A DNA stretch of 59,791 nt from positions 1 through 59,791 of the forward strand of contig CAMLLD010000040.1 in the NCBI GenBank assembly GCA_946480785.1, given 5' to 3'. Source of the stretch: an uncultured Blastocatellia bacterium. Its GTDB lineage: Bacteria; Acidobacteriota; Blastocatellia; Pyrinomonadales; Pyrinomonadaceae. Made by a program: the position numbers and the translations under genes. Numbering within the stretch: the first letter of the stretch is position 1; every line of letters starts with the position of its first letter. The notes under the pieces are model-generated. The model worked only from the letters and a program-made list of their open reading frames with translations, was not told where the DNA came from and did not search any database. Below, in pieces: positions 43,466-53,083 of this stretch.

Positions 43466-44588
43466 TCACGGTCCTAAACGGGATGCTGAGGCTGACGACG
43501 AGTCCGCCGGCAGCAGCATGATGCAGGCTGAGGCCGTGTCCCTCACCGTAGAGATTACTAACGCGCGCACGTGTGTTGGTCAACCCCACTCGTTCCTTAA
43601 ATGGCGCGTGACCGGAGAGTCCGGGACCATCGTCTTCCACCTCGAGTCGCAACAGCGAATCGTCGCGCCACGCTTTGATCTTGATGCAGCCGCCTTCGGG
43701 TCGCGGCGCTACGCCGTGCCGCACCGAATTCTCAACGAGTGGTTGCAGGATCATACTCGGCACTAACCCGTCGAGCGTTTCCGGCTCGATTGCCATCTCG
43801 ACCTTGAGACGATCTTGAAAACGTGTTTGCTCGATGTCGAGATAGTGCTTCAGAAACTCGAGCTCTTTCTTGAAGGGCACTTCCTGGACACCAGCAGTCT
43901 CGAGCGTCATGCGCAAAAGATCGCCTAACCGCGAAACCATCTCGTCGGCTTCGTCGGGCGATTCGCGTATCAGGGCGGAGATGGCGTTCAGCGTGTTGAA
44001 GAGGAAATGAGGATGAAGCTGCATCTTCAAAACCTGAAGCTGTGATTGGGCCAACTGCGCTTCGAGTTGCGAAGCTCGCAGCTCACGCTCCTGAAGCTTT
44101 CGATAATAGTCGAGCGCATGTTCGATCACGACGACGCCCCAATAGAACATTATGTTCGAGGGAGTAAACGTGAGGATCAATACGAGATACCGATTCCAAA
44201 ATGGTGTTAGCTGTGCATACCAGCCAAACGGGATCGCGATCACTGTAAAGATGAGTACATGAAACAGCAGAAAGATCACGCTGGCCAGAGTATGAATACT
44301 CAGGCTTTTGAATCGCTGCCCACCCTCGATACGAAACGACCGGCTCAACCAGATCGCCAAAGGCGTCAAGCCAACCCACAGATAAGCAAAAATCAGTTCT
44401 CCGACAACGTTGTCCCAGCCTGCTGAGGTACGGTTCGTCCTGATGGCCTGGATCATTTGCGGGCCGCTGAACAGGAAGGCGAGAAACGTCCAGCAACCGC
44501 AGATCAGTGCCCACTTGCTGAGAGTCTGACGTCGGGTGGTAGTGGTTGGCATAGGAGGCTTGATGGCGGCGAAGGCCATCACGGGCAT
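43440..44588 (-). CDS. LytS/YehU-type membrane sensor histidine kinase
   Basis: 382 residues with four TM segments (about 25-160), a coiled linker, the His_kinase domain with LQLHPHFLFNTLNAISALI and an HATPase with PSMILQPLVENSVRHG and DDGPGL. No extracellular sensor domain, so it may sense membrane state or an intramembrane ligand. Overlaps the LytTR regulator. Confidence 0.92.
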   Translation of the reverse strand: MPVMAFAAIKPPMPTTTTRRQTLSKWALICGCWTFLAFLFSGPQMIQAIRTNRTSAGWDNVVGELIFAYLWVGLTPLAIWLSRSFRIEGGQRFKSLSIHTLASVIFLLFHVLIFTVIAIPFGWYAQLTPFWNRYLVLILTFTPSNIMFYWGVVVIEHALDYYRKLQERELRASQLEAQLAQSQLQVLKMQLHPHFLFNTLNAISALIRESPDEADEMVSRLGDLLRMTLETAGVQEVPFKKELEFLKHYLDIEQTRFQDRLKVEMAIEPETLDGLVPSMILQPLVENSVRHGVAPRPEGGCIKIKAWRDDSLLRLEVEDDGPGLSGHAPFKERVGLTNTRARVSNLYGEGHGLSLHHAAAGGLVVSLSIPFRTVNGNSKAYA

Positions 44589-44694
44589 CTTAAGTCAAAA
44601 GTGAGATTTTAGCTTTTGCGCAGAAGCGCCACAGCAGAATTGTGACGTTCAGTATTTCCCAGGGACGAAAAGACTAAATTGTGGGTTGGGGGCA

Positions 44695-44731
44695 GTGTGG
44701 CTTTTTTTCTCAAGATCCAAAAAAGCCACAC
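44695..44731. repeat. 13-bp perfect hairpin between divergent genes
   Basis: GTGTGGCTTTTTT, loop of 11 nt, AAAAAAGCCACAC. The A/T runs are on the loop side, so this is not an ordinary terminator. It lies between the LytS gene (start 44588) and the TonB receptor gene. Nothing else is visible in 44589-44931. Confidence 0.5.
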
Positions 44732-44931
44732 CCCCGGCTACCTTCAACTTACTTTATTCATCGCAAAACTCTGAACTTCCCTGCTCTCATGCTCCGCCCG
44801 GTGCTGGCATATCGGTTGCCACCAGCCACACCGGCTCCCCTTTCGCGTAAATCTGAACACTCACTTGCCGATCTCGCAAGGGTCGGCTTCGTCTGAACAC
44901 GTCAACCAATGGGGGAAAGGTGCGAAGCACT

Positions 44932-47900
44932 ATGGAAGTGAAATTCTGTGAGCAACGTCGCTGGCCGCATGTGGCGATGTTGCCTTTTGTACTTTGTTTG
45001 AGCGTCATAACTTTTGCGACGCTCGTTTATGGACAAGCAGCAACCGGCCGACTCCTGGGAACCGTTTCCGGGCCGGATGGTCTCATCGCTAATGCCACTG
45101 TGGTCGTAACCGATAACCAGACGAAGAAGTCACAGACCGTTACGACCAACAACCAGGGAGCCTTCAGCTTTCCGCAACTCGCAGTCGGCAGTTATACGGT
45201 CACGTTTTCGGCTCCCGGTTTCAAAACATTCACCGCTAACGACGTCAAGATCGACGTCGGCAAAGAATATGATTTGACGCCCACGCTCGAAGTCGGCGCG
45301 ATTGAAGAGAACGTAAATGTTTATGCGGGCGCCGATGTCGTTAACTCGACCAATGCCGAGCTCAGCAACACCGTCACTGAGACGCAGTTGCTTGGCTTGC
45401 CAATCAACGGACGCGATCCGTCGACCTTGATTCAACTTCAGCCGGGCGTGAGCCAGGGCGGTGAAGTTAACGGCCTCCGGACCTCTGCGCAAAACATCAC
45501 GCGCGATGGTTTGAACGTGCAGGACAACTTCATTCGCGAAGGCAATTTCAATCCGGATCGCCCGCGCATCGACGACGTTTCCGAATTCACGATCGTCACG
45601 CAAAACGCGAATCCTTCGTTGGGCAGTGGCGGCACGTCGCAAGTGCAGTACGTCACCGCACGCGGCGGCGTCAATTTTCACGGCGCGCTCTACGAATACA
45701 ATCAAAACGCCGCGCTCGCTTCCAACGGTTTCTTCAACAACCGCAACGGAGTCGAGAAACCTCCGTTCAATCAAAACCAGTTCGGCGGCAAAGTTAGTGG
45801 TCCGATTTGGGTTCCCGGTTTCGGCGAAGGCGGCCCGGTCGGAAGACAGTTGAAGAAGGCGTTCTTCTTCTTTGAGTACGAAGGACTGCGCTTGCCGCAA
45901 ACAGTCTCGACAACGCGCACGATCCTGACGCCGTCGGCGCGACAGGGCATCTTTACTTACGTCGATAACAACGGCGTTACGCGGCAGTTTGATGTGCTTG
46001 GCAGTCAGGGCTTAAACGTCAATTCGCTGATCGCGAGTCGTATTCTTGCCGGCATGCCTGCCGTCGGTAATAACAACCAGGTCGGCGATCAACTCAACAC
46101 CACCGGCTTCACTTTCAATCAGCGGGCCGACGTGCGGATAAATCTGGCCACGACGCGTCTCGACTACGATCTCAGTTCAACGAAGACCGTCAACTTTGTG
46201 TGGCACCGCACGGGCGATTTCTTCCTGCGACCTGATACTGACTTAGGCGGATTCAACACGACGCCGTTCGGATCGCAGACCGCAACTACGAATGAATTCA
46301 TTGGCGCGTACAACTGGTCGCTGAGCAGCAAGTTCAACAACGAGGTGCGCGGCGGATACCAGAAGAGTAATCCGTTTTTCAACACCGGCGGTCTGCCGTC
46401 TGATTTCTTCATCGGCTTGCCGCTCACAGACAGTCCGGAAAATAGTTTTCTACCGCAGGGCCGGACGACGAAGCTTTACAACATTCAGGACAACGCTGTT
46501 TACACGTGGGGCAATCACTCGTTCCGCTTCGGCGGTCAGGACAACATCTATCGCATCGTTTCGTTCGGCGGCGCAACACCGCCGACCTTCTTCCTGGACA
46601 ACTCCAACTTCCCGAATTTCGGTTTCGTGCCGGCGAACACTCCGGGAATCCCGTCATCGTTCACGATCCCGAATCTCAACGATCCCAATCAGGTTGCGAC
46701 TGCAAACGCGTTGCAATCCGAACTCGCCGGGCTCGTCGGCGAATCGCAAAACACATTCAACGTGACGAGCAAGACTTCCGGTTTCGTACCGGGCGCTCCG
46801 GTTATCAACACGCTGAACTACAACAACCTTTCGTTCTACGTGGCCGATCAGTGGCGCGTGCGGCCGAACCTGACTCTCAACTTTGGAGTACGTTACGAGC
46901 TGTTCTCCGGTATCAAGGATCCGAGTGGCTTGCGGCTCGAGGTTGTTACCGGCGGGCTTAATCCGAATGCGGCGTTGCTCAACCCGAATGGAACTTTTGA
47001 TTTTGTCGGGGCCAACGCTGGTTCACCGGGCCAGTTTTTCAAGACCGATAAAAACAACTTCGCTCCCAATTTCAGTTTTGCGTATGCGCCGAACTTCAAA
47101 TTGGGATTCGCACGCAAACTCTTTCCCGGCGATGGCGGCACAGTGATTCGCGGCGGCTTCAGCGAGAGTTATATCAACGATGAATTCGTCCGCTCGCCTG
47201 ACAACGCGTTGCAGAACCAGGGACTCTCGGTGACGCCGATCAACTTCGGACTTACGTCGGTCATTGATAACCCGCCGCCGGTGCCGGTCCCGCCGTTCGT
47301 GGCGCCGCCGTTGACGTTCGCGAGTATCAACGCGTTAGCGCCGGGCGCGAACGTCGCGTTTCTGATCGATCCGAACATGCAGTTGCCGCGCGTTGAGCAA
47401 TACAACTTCGGTATCCAGCGCGAAATCGGATTCAAGTCTGTGCTGGAAGTGCGCTACGTCGGCAATCGTAGTCACGAACTGATCAGGACGGTCGATCTCA
47501 ACCAGGTCGACATTCGTGGCAACGGTTTTCTTTCTGACTACATTCGCGCGCGCTCGAACTTGTTGTTGACGGGCGACGCGGCGTGTACTACCGCGCAGAA
47601 TGCTGGTTGCCAGACACTGACGGTCTTCCCGAACCTCGCAAACGGTGGTTCGTTGAATACCGCGGCCGTGAGAAACCTGCTGCTGAATGGTTCGGTGGCT
47701 GATCTGGCGCGACGCTATGTCACTCTAGGCCAAACCGGATCCGTGCAGATACTGCCGAACCCGAACATGGGAATTCTCGACTTGCTCGGTAATCTCGGCG
47801 AATCTAATTACAACGCGTTGCAGGTCGAGTTGCGGCGCCGGTTCTCGGGTGGTTTGTTACTGCAAGCCAACTACACTTTCCAGAAAACGCTCGACAATAT

Positions 47901-48687
47901 CAGCCCCGGCAATCCGGGCATCAACAGCGAGGACCAGACGCGGGTGGCGGCGTTCCTCGATAACCAGAACCAGCATCTCGACTACGGCCGCGCAGATTTC
48001 GATCAGACGCACGTGTTCAATCTCAACGCGGTTTACGATCTGCCGTTTGGTAAAGGCAGGTCGTTCTTGAACAACACGAGTGGGACGGTTGATCGACTAA
48101 TTGGCGGTTGGCAGTTGGGCGGGATCTTACGCATCAACACGGGTACACCGCTGACGATCGTCGATCCGCGCGGCACGCTGAATCGTGTCGGCAGATCGGC
48201 AAACCAGACGGCAGTCACGAGTCTGACTAACTCGCAGATCAGCGACTTGATCGGTATCTTCCAGCAAAACGGCAACGTCTACTACATCAATCCTTCGGTG
48301 ATTAACTCCGACGGCCGCGGTGCGGTGGCGTTTGGGCAGACACCGTTTTCGGGTGAAGTGTTCTTCGACAATGGTCCGGGTCAGTTCGGCACGTTAGCGC
48401 GGAGCACGATCAATGGTCCATTGTTCACGGAGCTGGATATGTCGTTGACGAAGAGCATCCGGTTAACGGAAAGGATGCGTTTCCAGATACGTGCGGACGC
48501 CTTCAACGTTCTCAATCACACGAACTTCCTGACGGGAGTTCTTACGCCGGGTCTGTTACTCAGTGGCACCAGCAACACGATCTTCAACGTCAACAGCCCA
48601 ACGTTCGGCCAGATCACTTCAGCGAACACGATCGGCGGCAGCGGACTGAACCGTGTGATTCAGGTTGCGGGGCGGTTTGAGTTCTAA
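44932..48687 (+). CDS. Oar-like TonB-dependent receptor with CarboxypepD regulatory domain
   Basis: 1,251 residues from ATG at 44932. Signal peptide (VAMLPFVLCLSVITFATLVYG), carboxypeptidase-regulatory-like domain (GTVSGPDGLIANATVVVTD, GAFSFPQLAVGSYTVTF), plug with LPINGRDPSTLIQLQPGV and a large barrel ending in FEF, the usual terminal aromatic. Typical of Acidobacteriota outer-membrane receptors for large substrates or adhesion. Followed by a strong terminator. The start is uncertain: a GGGGGAAAG stretch lies about 13 nt upstream. Confidence 0.9.
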   Translation: MEVKFCEQRRWPHVAMLPFVLCLSVITFATLVYGQAATGRLLGTVSGPDGLIANATVVVTDNQTKKSQTVTTNNQGAFSFPQLAVGSYTVTFSAPGFKTFTANDVKIDVGKEYDLTPTLEVGAIEENVNVYAGADVVNSTNAELSNTVTETQLLGLPINGRDPSTLIQLQPGVSQGGEVNGLRTSAQNITRDGLNVQDNFIREGNFNPDRPRIDDVSEFTIVTQNANPSLGSGGTSQVQYVTARGGVNFHGALYEYNQNAALASNGFFNNRNGVEKPPFNQNQFGGKVSGPIWVPGFGEGGPVGRQLKKAFFFFEYEGLRLPQTVSTTRTILTPSARQGIFTYVDNNGVTRQFDVLGSQGLNVNSLIASRILAGMPAVGNNNQVGDQLNTTGFTFNQRADVRINLATTRLDYDLSSTKTVNFVWHRTGDFFLRPDTDLGGFNTTPFGSQTATTNEFIGAYNWSLSSKFNNEVRGGYQKSNPFFNTGGLPSDFFIGLPLTDSPENSFLPQGRTTKLYNIQDNAVYTWGNHSFRFGGQDNIYRIVSFGGATPPTFFLDNSNFPNFGFVPANTPGIPSSFTIPNLNDPNQVATANALQSELAGLVGESQNTFNVTSKTSGFVPGAPVINTLNYNNLSFYVADQWRVRPNLTLNFGVRYELFSGIKDPSGLRLEVVTGGLNPNAALLNPNGTFDFVGANAGSPGQFFKTDKNNFAPNFSFAYAPNFKLGFARKLFPGDGGTVIRGGFSESYINDEFVRSPDNALQNQGLSVTPINFGLTSVIDNPPPVPVPPFVAPPLTFASINALAPGANVAFLIDPNMQLPRVEQYNFGIQREIGFKSVLEVRYVGNRSHELIRTVDLNQVDIRGNGFLSDYIRARSNLLLTGDAACTTAQNAGCQTLTVFPNLANGGSLNTAAVRNLLLNGSVADLARRYVTLGQTGSVQILPNPNMGILDLLGNLGESNYNALQVELRRRFSGGLLLQANYTFQKTLDNISPGNPGINSEDQTRVAAFLDNQNQHLDYGRADFDQTHVFNLNAVYDLPFGKGRSFLNNTSGTVDRLIGGWQLGGILRINTGTPLTIVDPRGTLNRVGRSANQTAVTSLTNSQISDLIGIFQQNGNVYYINPSVINSDGRGAVAFGQTPFSGEVFFDNGPGQFGTLARSTINGPLFTELDMSLTKSIRLTERMRFQIRADAFNVLNHTNFLTGVLTPGLLLSGTSNTIFNVNSPTFGQITSANTIGGSGLNRVIQVAGRFEF

Positions 48688-48708
48688 ACCACAACTTTAA
48701 GCAACGAG

Positions 48709-48739
48709 AAAGGCCGCGGGGATCGTTCTCGCGGCCTTT
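48709..48739 (+). terminator. Intrinsic terminator after the Oar-like receptor
   Basis: AAAGGCCGCG, loop of 11 nt, CGCGGCCTTT: perfect 10-bp stem ending in a short T-run. It also marks the change from backbone to the lower-G+C island. Confidence 0.75.
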
Positions 48740-48863
48740 GTCGATCGTGTCCTCAATTCCCAGCTTGGCGCTTTCTGGACTTCAACTCCTTCGCAAGCAC
48801 GGCCCCGGCGAATTGAAGTCTCAACAGAAGTCGCAGTGATGACTCCCTCATCCGTTATTTGGC

Positions 48864-50270
48864 TCACATACGCTGGTTAACAAACCTGAGATTTTGATCA
48901 TACCAAACCCAAATCTGATCATCGGGCCAGTCTAAGATTTTTAATAAGATCCGCTCCACGAGCGTCCTCACCCGCACAAGATGGCGATAGAGTTCATGAA
49001 GATTTTCAGCTAACGCGGAATGAAACAGATCGTTGCGCATTCCTGTAGCTGTTTTTAACCCAACTTCGAAGCCCTCGTGGGGCCATAAATCAGATGTAAT
49101 AACATTAAGTGCCTCACAAGCTTTAACAATTCGTTTGTCGCCTGATGACCGCCGGAGTTCAGGAAGCTTTCCTTTTAGTTCATCAAGTACGCCGATTAAT
49201 TGCTGCTCTTCCGCAATCATGGTCATGTTTTTTCGCAGAGCCTTTTCTAACTTCTTCCATTGTGACGCTGACACAAGATAGAGCGCTGTTGGATCATGAA
49301 TGGCGCTAACCAAATCCAATGCGGAGTACGCAAGGAAGTACGACGATTCCAATGTGACCATCTTGTAAGAACTTGCAAGAAAATCAATAACCCTTGAAAT
49401 CTCCTCTGCCCGTTCGGCGTTTTGAAAGGTGCGAAGGAGCCTTTGCAGTCCACCATCGATGAGGTTTCTATAATTGATCAATTCGTCCTGCTTAATGGTT
49501 GTGTTTGCAGCAGGAAGTCGCCTACGCGCTATACGCTTACGCGGATTGCGCATTCCGGGTAATATGCAAAAATATTCAATCTCATAATGTTGAACTGGTT
49601 GTCGGTAACACAATGAAAGAACTGTGCAGATGGCCTGTACCTCACGCACCATGAGTTCACTAGTCGAAGATAAATTGCTGCCACCGCGAAGGGAAATGTC
49701 AGCCGTAATTGACAGTCGTTGAACGGTATGTGTTATGTCATTACCATGCTGTTGGGAATGAAAATGTGCATATCGCTGTCCGACCTCTAAAGTTCCGACT
49801 TCGCTGGTGGTTTCGATCTTTCCTTGAACGGTAGGTGTAACTCTGGCATCCCCCGTATAAAAGAGTTCGTTTATCTTCGGCTGAACCAGTATCCCGCTCG
49901 GGGTTAACTCAGCCTTCACACGGAAAGGGGTTTCAGAACCGAAAGTCTCTGTTGATATACCGATCTCCACAGAGTCAGGGACATAGAGCGCAGCCATGTC
50001 TCCTATCTCGTAGCCCTTGATGCCTGATACTTTAACTGATTGAGCACTGTCTTCATCGTTTTTTAGGTCTAGGCAATCATAGGGAAAGTTTCGGAGGTAA
50101 GCAGACGCAGCTTGATTTTCGTTTCCAGTACCAATGAGGCGCAGTTCTACCTCTAGTGAGGTTGGATCGTGGCGTTCAAACTCCACTGTTGCCACTATGG
50201 GACAAAAATCATGCTTATCGATTTGCAGCGTTCCGCGAAACTGCAACCTGTATCCCGTGTTTCTATTCAT
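48864..50270 (-). CDS. HEPN-domain protein (ApeA-like candidate defence RNase)
   Basis: 468 residues. A beta-rich N-domain (about 1-260, no family identified) is followed by a helical C-terminal part with the HEPN RNase motif R-x4-H at Arg412-His417 (MRNDLFH) inside a helix pair. This two-part layout resembles ApeA-type abortive-infection proteins, in which HEPN cleaves RNA; that is by layout only. Lower G+C than the flanks, weak ribosome-binding site, no close neighbours on the same strand except the frameshifted gene upstream. Confidence 0.65.
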   Translation of the reverse strand: MNRNTGYRLQFRGTLQIDKHDFCPIVATVEFERHDPTSLEVELRLIGTGNENQAASAYLRNFPYDCLDLKNDEDSAQSVKVSGIKGYEIGDMAALYVPDSVEIGISTETFGSETPFRVKAELTPSGILVQPKINELFYTGDARVTPTVQGKIETTSEVGTLEVGQRYAHFHSQQHGNDITHTVQRLSITADISLRGGSNLSSTSELMVREVQAICTVLSLCYRQPVQHYEIEYFCILPGMRNPRKRIARRRLPAANTTIKQDELINYRNLIDGGLQRLLRTFQNAERAEEISRVIDFLASSYKMVTLESSYFLAYSALDLVSAIHDPTALYLVSASQWKKLEKALRKNMTMIAEEQQLIGVLDELKGKLPELRRSSGDKRIVKACEALNVITSDLWPHEGFEVGLKTATGMRNDLFHSALAENLHELYRHLVRVRTLVERILLKILDWPDDQIWVWYDQNLRFVNQRM

Positions 50271-50430
50271 GTCTGCTAAATCCGCGTTCTCGAGTTTGCG
50301 CCTACGACAAATAGCAGCACGGCAATCACGAGATCACTACGTTGCCGTTGTCCTCGATGCCATAGCGGTGACGAATACACTTGATCGCTGCGAAGATTGC
50401 CGTATCCATTTCGTCAATTTTTTCTTTGCG

Positions 50431-51082
50431 TCACATGTACGATTCGGGACGCAATTTTCCTCCGCCAGATTGGAGCGAATGCTTAAAATCTATCGCTTCA
50501 GCAAGGGAGAGCCGCCGTATGTTGGTAAACTGCATGTACAAAGAATGAGGCATGAATAACTTATGTTTTTCAATCACGTCAAGAAAGACATCGGAGCTTT
50601 CGGCCCATTTTTGGTAACGTCTATTATGCCTGTCTTCAGCAGGTTCGTCGGGAAAATAAACCTCGAACGAAGGTCTTAAGCCGGTGGTCGTCAATTGTAA
50701 CTCGTATAGTGCCTTCCCAATTTCTGCCAGAGCCGCAAATTCCTTTTCCGCCGCTAATCGATGAATAGTAGCTCTCTTGCTTAACTCCCATTTAAGGAGT
50801 TCGAGTCTGCTCGAAACGTCGCTTCTGACATCCTCAACTTTGCGCGTGATATCACCAAATGTCTTCTTTGGTAGCTAAGCCTTTGGCCTTTTCTGCTGAA
50901 TAGGCATTAGCTCCAACAAACTCACTCTTTATAGTTTCTAATTGTCTGTTGATTTTATCTAGGTCTTCATGTGTCGCACGATTCTCGCCCTTCTTACTCA
51001 GGTAAGAACCGAAGTAAGGTCGGGCAAACCAAGTAACTATGAAGGTGATGATTGAAGCGACGCTAATGTGTGTCCAATCCAT
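50431..51082 (-). pseudogene. Frameshifted single-TM coiled-coil protein
   Basis: From ATG at 51082 the protein begins MDWTHISVASIITFIVTWF (TM), then a coiled coil (EDLDKINRQLETIKSEF) to ATKEDIW and a TGA at 50852-50854. The adjacent frame carries on without loss as DITRKVEDVRS, LELLKWELSKR, LAAEKEFAALAEIGKAL and on to a stop at 50431. Removing one T in TGGTGAT near 50854 restores a single reading frame of about 217 codons. Either a real frameshift or a sequencing error. Function unknown. Confidence 0.7.
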
Positions 51083-51161
51083 ACCGCGCATTCTCAGCGA
51101 TCCTGCTACGTGATGGCAAAGATGGGAAGCAAGGGGCACGGAGCATCCCTAAAGGCGGGGG

Positions 51162-51350
51162 TTGTACCATCACCACTCGGAGGAGGGAGCGCCTGATTGG
51201 ATCATCATGGCGAATCTCGGCCATGTGTCGCCAGCGATGATGAAGACCGATAGTCACATCTGCCGACAAGCGTTGAGCCAAGCTGCGGCTATGCCTGACC
51301 TTCGTTGCGTACGAAGCAATCGGGAGACGAATGCAGAGTCCATCAACTAA
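51162..51350 (+). pseudogene. Tyrosine recombinase (phage integrase) C-terminal remnant
   Basis: The frame reads EEGAPDWIIMANLGHVSPAM then MKTDSHICRQALSQAAAM. This matches the integrase end (A)EAGxPxxxIxxxLGHVSPAMMKTYSHIRRQAL, where the Tyr before SHI is catalytic. Here that Tyr is Asp, and the N-terminal part with the Arg and Lys of the active site is gone. It marks a dead mobile element within the island. Confidence 0.7.
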
Positions 51351-51407
51351 GCGAGAATCACGTCCACAAACGAACCGTTACATCAAAAATCACGCCACAA
51401 AAAGTTT

Positions 51408-51438
51408 AAGGCCACCTTAGCCGGTGGCCTTTTCTTCA
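51408..51438 (+). terminator. Intrinsic terminator
   Basis: AAGGCCACC, loop TTAGCC, GGTGGCCTTTTCTTC: 9-bp stem followed by a T-rich run. It would end any rightward transcript of the integrase remnant. The rest of 51439-51677 shows no gene. Confidence 0.75.
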
Positions 51439-51677
51439 TTTTACTAAAAGACCATGGCTCCCCACAGTGGACAATCTTCGCAACTTGTCTAGGCGGCCAA
51501 CGGCAGAAATCTTACACGAGCTGTTTTAAATACTGCCGAAGCCCTTCTATGCCTTGACTATAGGCTCCTCCCGGAATAAAGTTCCCCCGTTTTATGCATC
51601 CTTAACCGACTCCTGCTAGCAAGGCACTTTCTTGTTGGCCTCACGTCTCCGTTGGTTTATCCATTTTCCCAGTAGGT

Positions 51678-53069
51678 ATGACCGGATACGTTCAAAGACT
51701 GTTTTGGTGGTGCACCGGAGCGGATAGCAGTCTACTTCCGAACTGTCCCTTGTCAGAACGAATTAAGCACGCGGGTTATGGAAGCCTGATCCTTATACCG
51801 GCTATCTTGGGTTTTTTCTCGATGAGCTACGCTGCATCCACTTTCATCGGTGAAAAGCGGCTGTATCTCGGAGCGGGAATCGTTTGGGCAACTATAGTAT
51901 TTCTGATTGATAGAGCCATTGTGTCCACGTTCCGAAAACGACAAACCATTGGTCAAGACGTAGTATCGATTCCATTTATCCTTCGGTTGGGGCTTGCAGT
52001 GCTTGTGGGATTCGTGGTCGCACACCCGCTAGTCATGTTCATATTTAGCAACAGTATCGAGGTACAGTTGGATGAGAGGAGACGTAACGATCTCCAACGG
52101 ATAAGTACTCCTTACAACAATCAGATTCACGATATAGAACAGAAGAAAGTTACGCTGGATCAGTCTATATCGAGTGTGCGAACAAAGAAGGACGACGAGT
52201 TAAAAGAGCGGGAGACCGCATTAATACAAACAATAGGAAGATGGCGGTGGTATGGTCGCAGGGCAAATGAGATAAGGAAGATACGGACACGACTCCTCGA
52301 TGAGCGAAAGCAGGCCATCCAACAACTTGATGACGAGAAAAAAGACCTCAACACGAAAGTTGGAGAAGTTGAAACGGCACGGAATCAAGCCTTGGACGGC
52401 TACAGACAATCGCGCGACTATCTTGCGCGCGAAAATGCATTCACAGATCTGACCGCAGCCAACGACCTCGTTCGGTGGACGCAGAGGCTCATAATCTTTC
52501 TCTTTGTGTTCGTGGATATATTGCCTATCAGCTTAAAAGTGGCCACAAAGAAAGAGGCATACGACTTCTTACTAGAAGATTTCAACAAAAGAGCAATCGA
52601 CGAGAGCCAAGCTGAGACGAAGGCCCATGCCGAAATGCTCAAAAACATAAGTGACCAACAGAAACCGAAGGTAGCTCAGATCATAGCGTCTAAGTTCGGA
52701 TCAGCTGAATTCACAGCAGCTTTGGAGGCTCAGGTTGATGCCTTTCTCAAGAGGTCAGTCGGCAGTTCAACCGTGGCAATTCCAACGAATCCGGTTAGTA
52801 CAACTGTAATGGAGCCGAGCGCCGGGAACGGTCACAATAAGGCGACCGGGCTATCTGGGAGATTGAAATCACGACTCGAAGATAAGGGACTTGATGCAAC
52901 AATCAGTTTAATCTGTATCCCACCCCAGGCCTTAGTATTGTTTGGCTTTTATATGTATTTTGGAAGTGATATTTGGCAATATGTATCTTGGAGCACAACC
53001 TTACAAATATTCCCACTCTTTTTCTTCAATTTCATCTCAAATAGGTTCCTGAAATTGTTCATTGACTAA
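51678..53069 (+). CDS. DUF4407-type membrane protein with coiled-coil loop
   Basis: 463 residues. TM helices at about 36-57, 63-80 and 99-122, then a long coiled-coil loop (about 145-255, e.g. KKDDELKERETAL and RLLDERKQAIQQLDDEKKDL), a fourth TM near 265-288 and a C-terminal hydrophobic pair (about 415-460). CTGADSSLLPNCP at the start and LIDRAIV are typical of DUF4407. Function unknown. A 14-nt gap to an OmpA-domain gene suggests the two work together at the envelope. Confidence 0.8.
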   Translation: MTGYVQRLFWWCTGADSSLLPNCPLSERIKHAGYGSLILIPAILGFFSMSYAASTFIGEKRLYLGAGIVWATIVFLIDRAIVSTFRKRQTIGQDVVSIPFILRLGLAVLVGFVVAHPLVMFIFSNSIEVQLDERRRNDLQRISTPYNNQIHDIEQKKVTLDQSISSVRTKKDDELKERETALIQTIGRWRWYGRRANEIRKIRTRLLDERKQAIQQLDDEKKDLNTKVGEVETARNQALDGYRQSRDYLARENAFTDLTAANDLVRWTQRLIIFLFVFVDILPISLKVATKKEAYDFLLEDFNKRAIDESQAETKAHAEMLKNISDQQKPKVAQIIASKFGSAEFTAALEAQVDAFLKRSVGSSTVAIPTNPVSTTVMEPSAGNGHNKATGLSGRLKSRLEDKGLDATISLICIPPQALVLFGFYMYFGSDIWQYVSWSTTLQIFPLFFFNFISNRFLKLFID

Positions 53070-53083
53070 TCGCGGAGGATACG

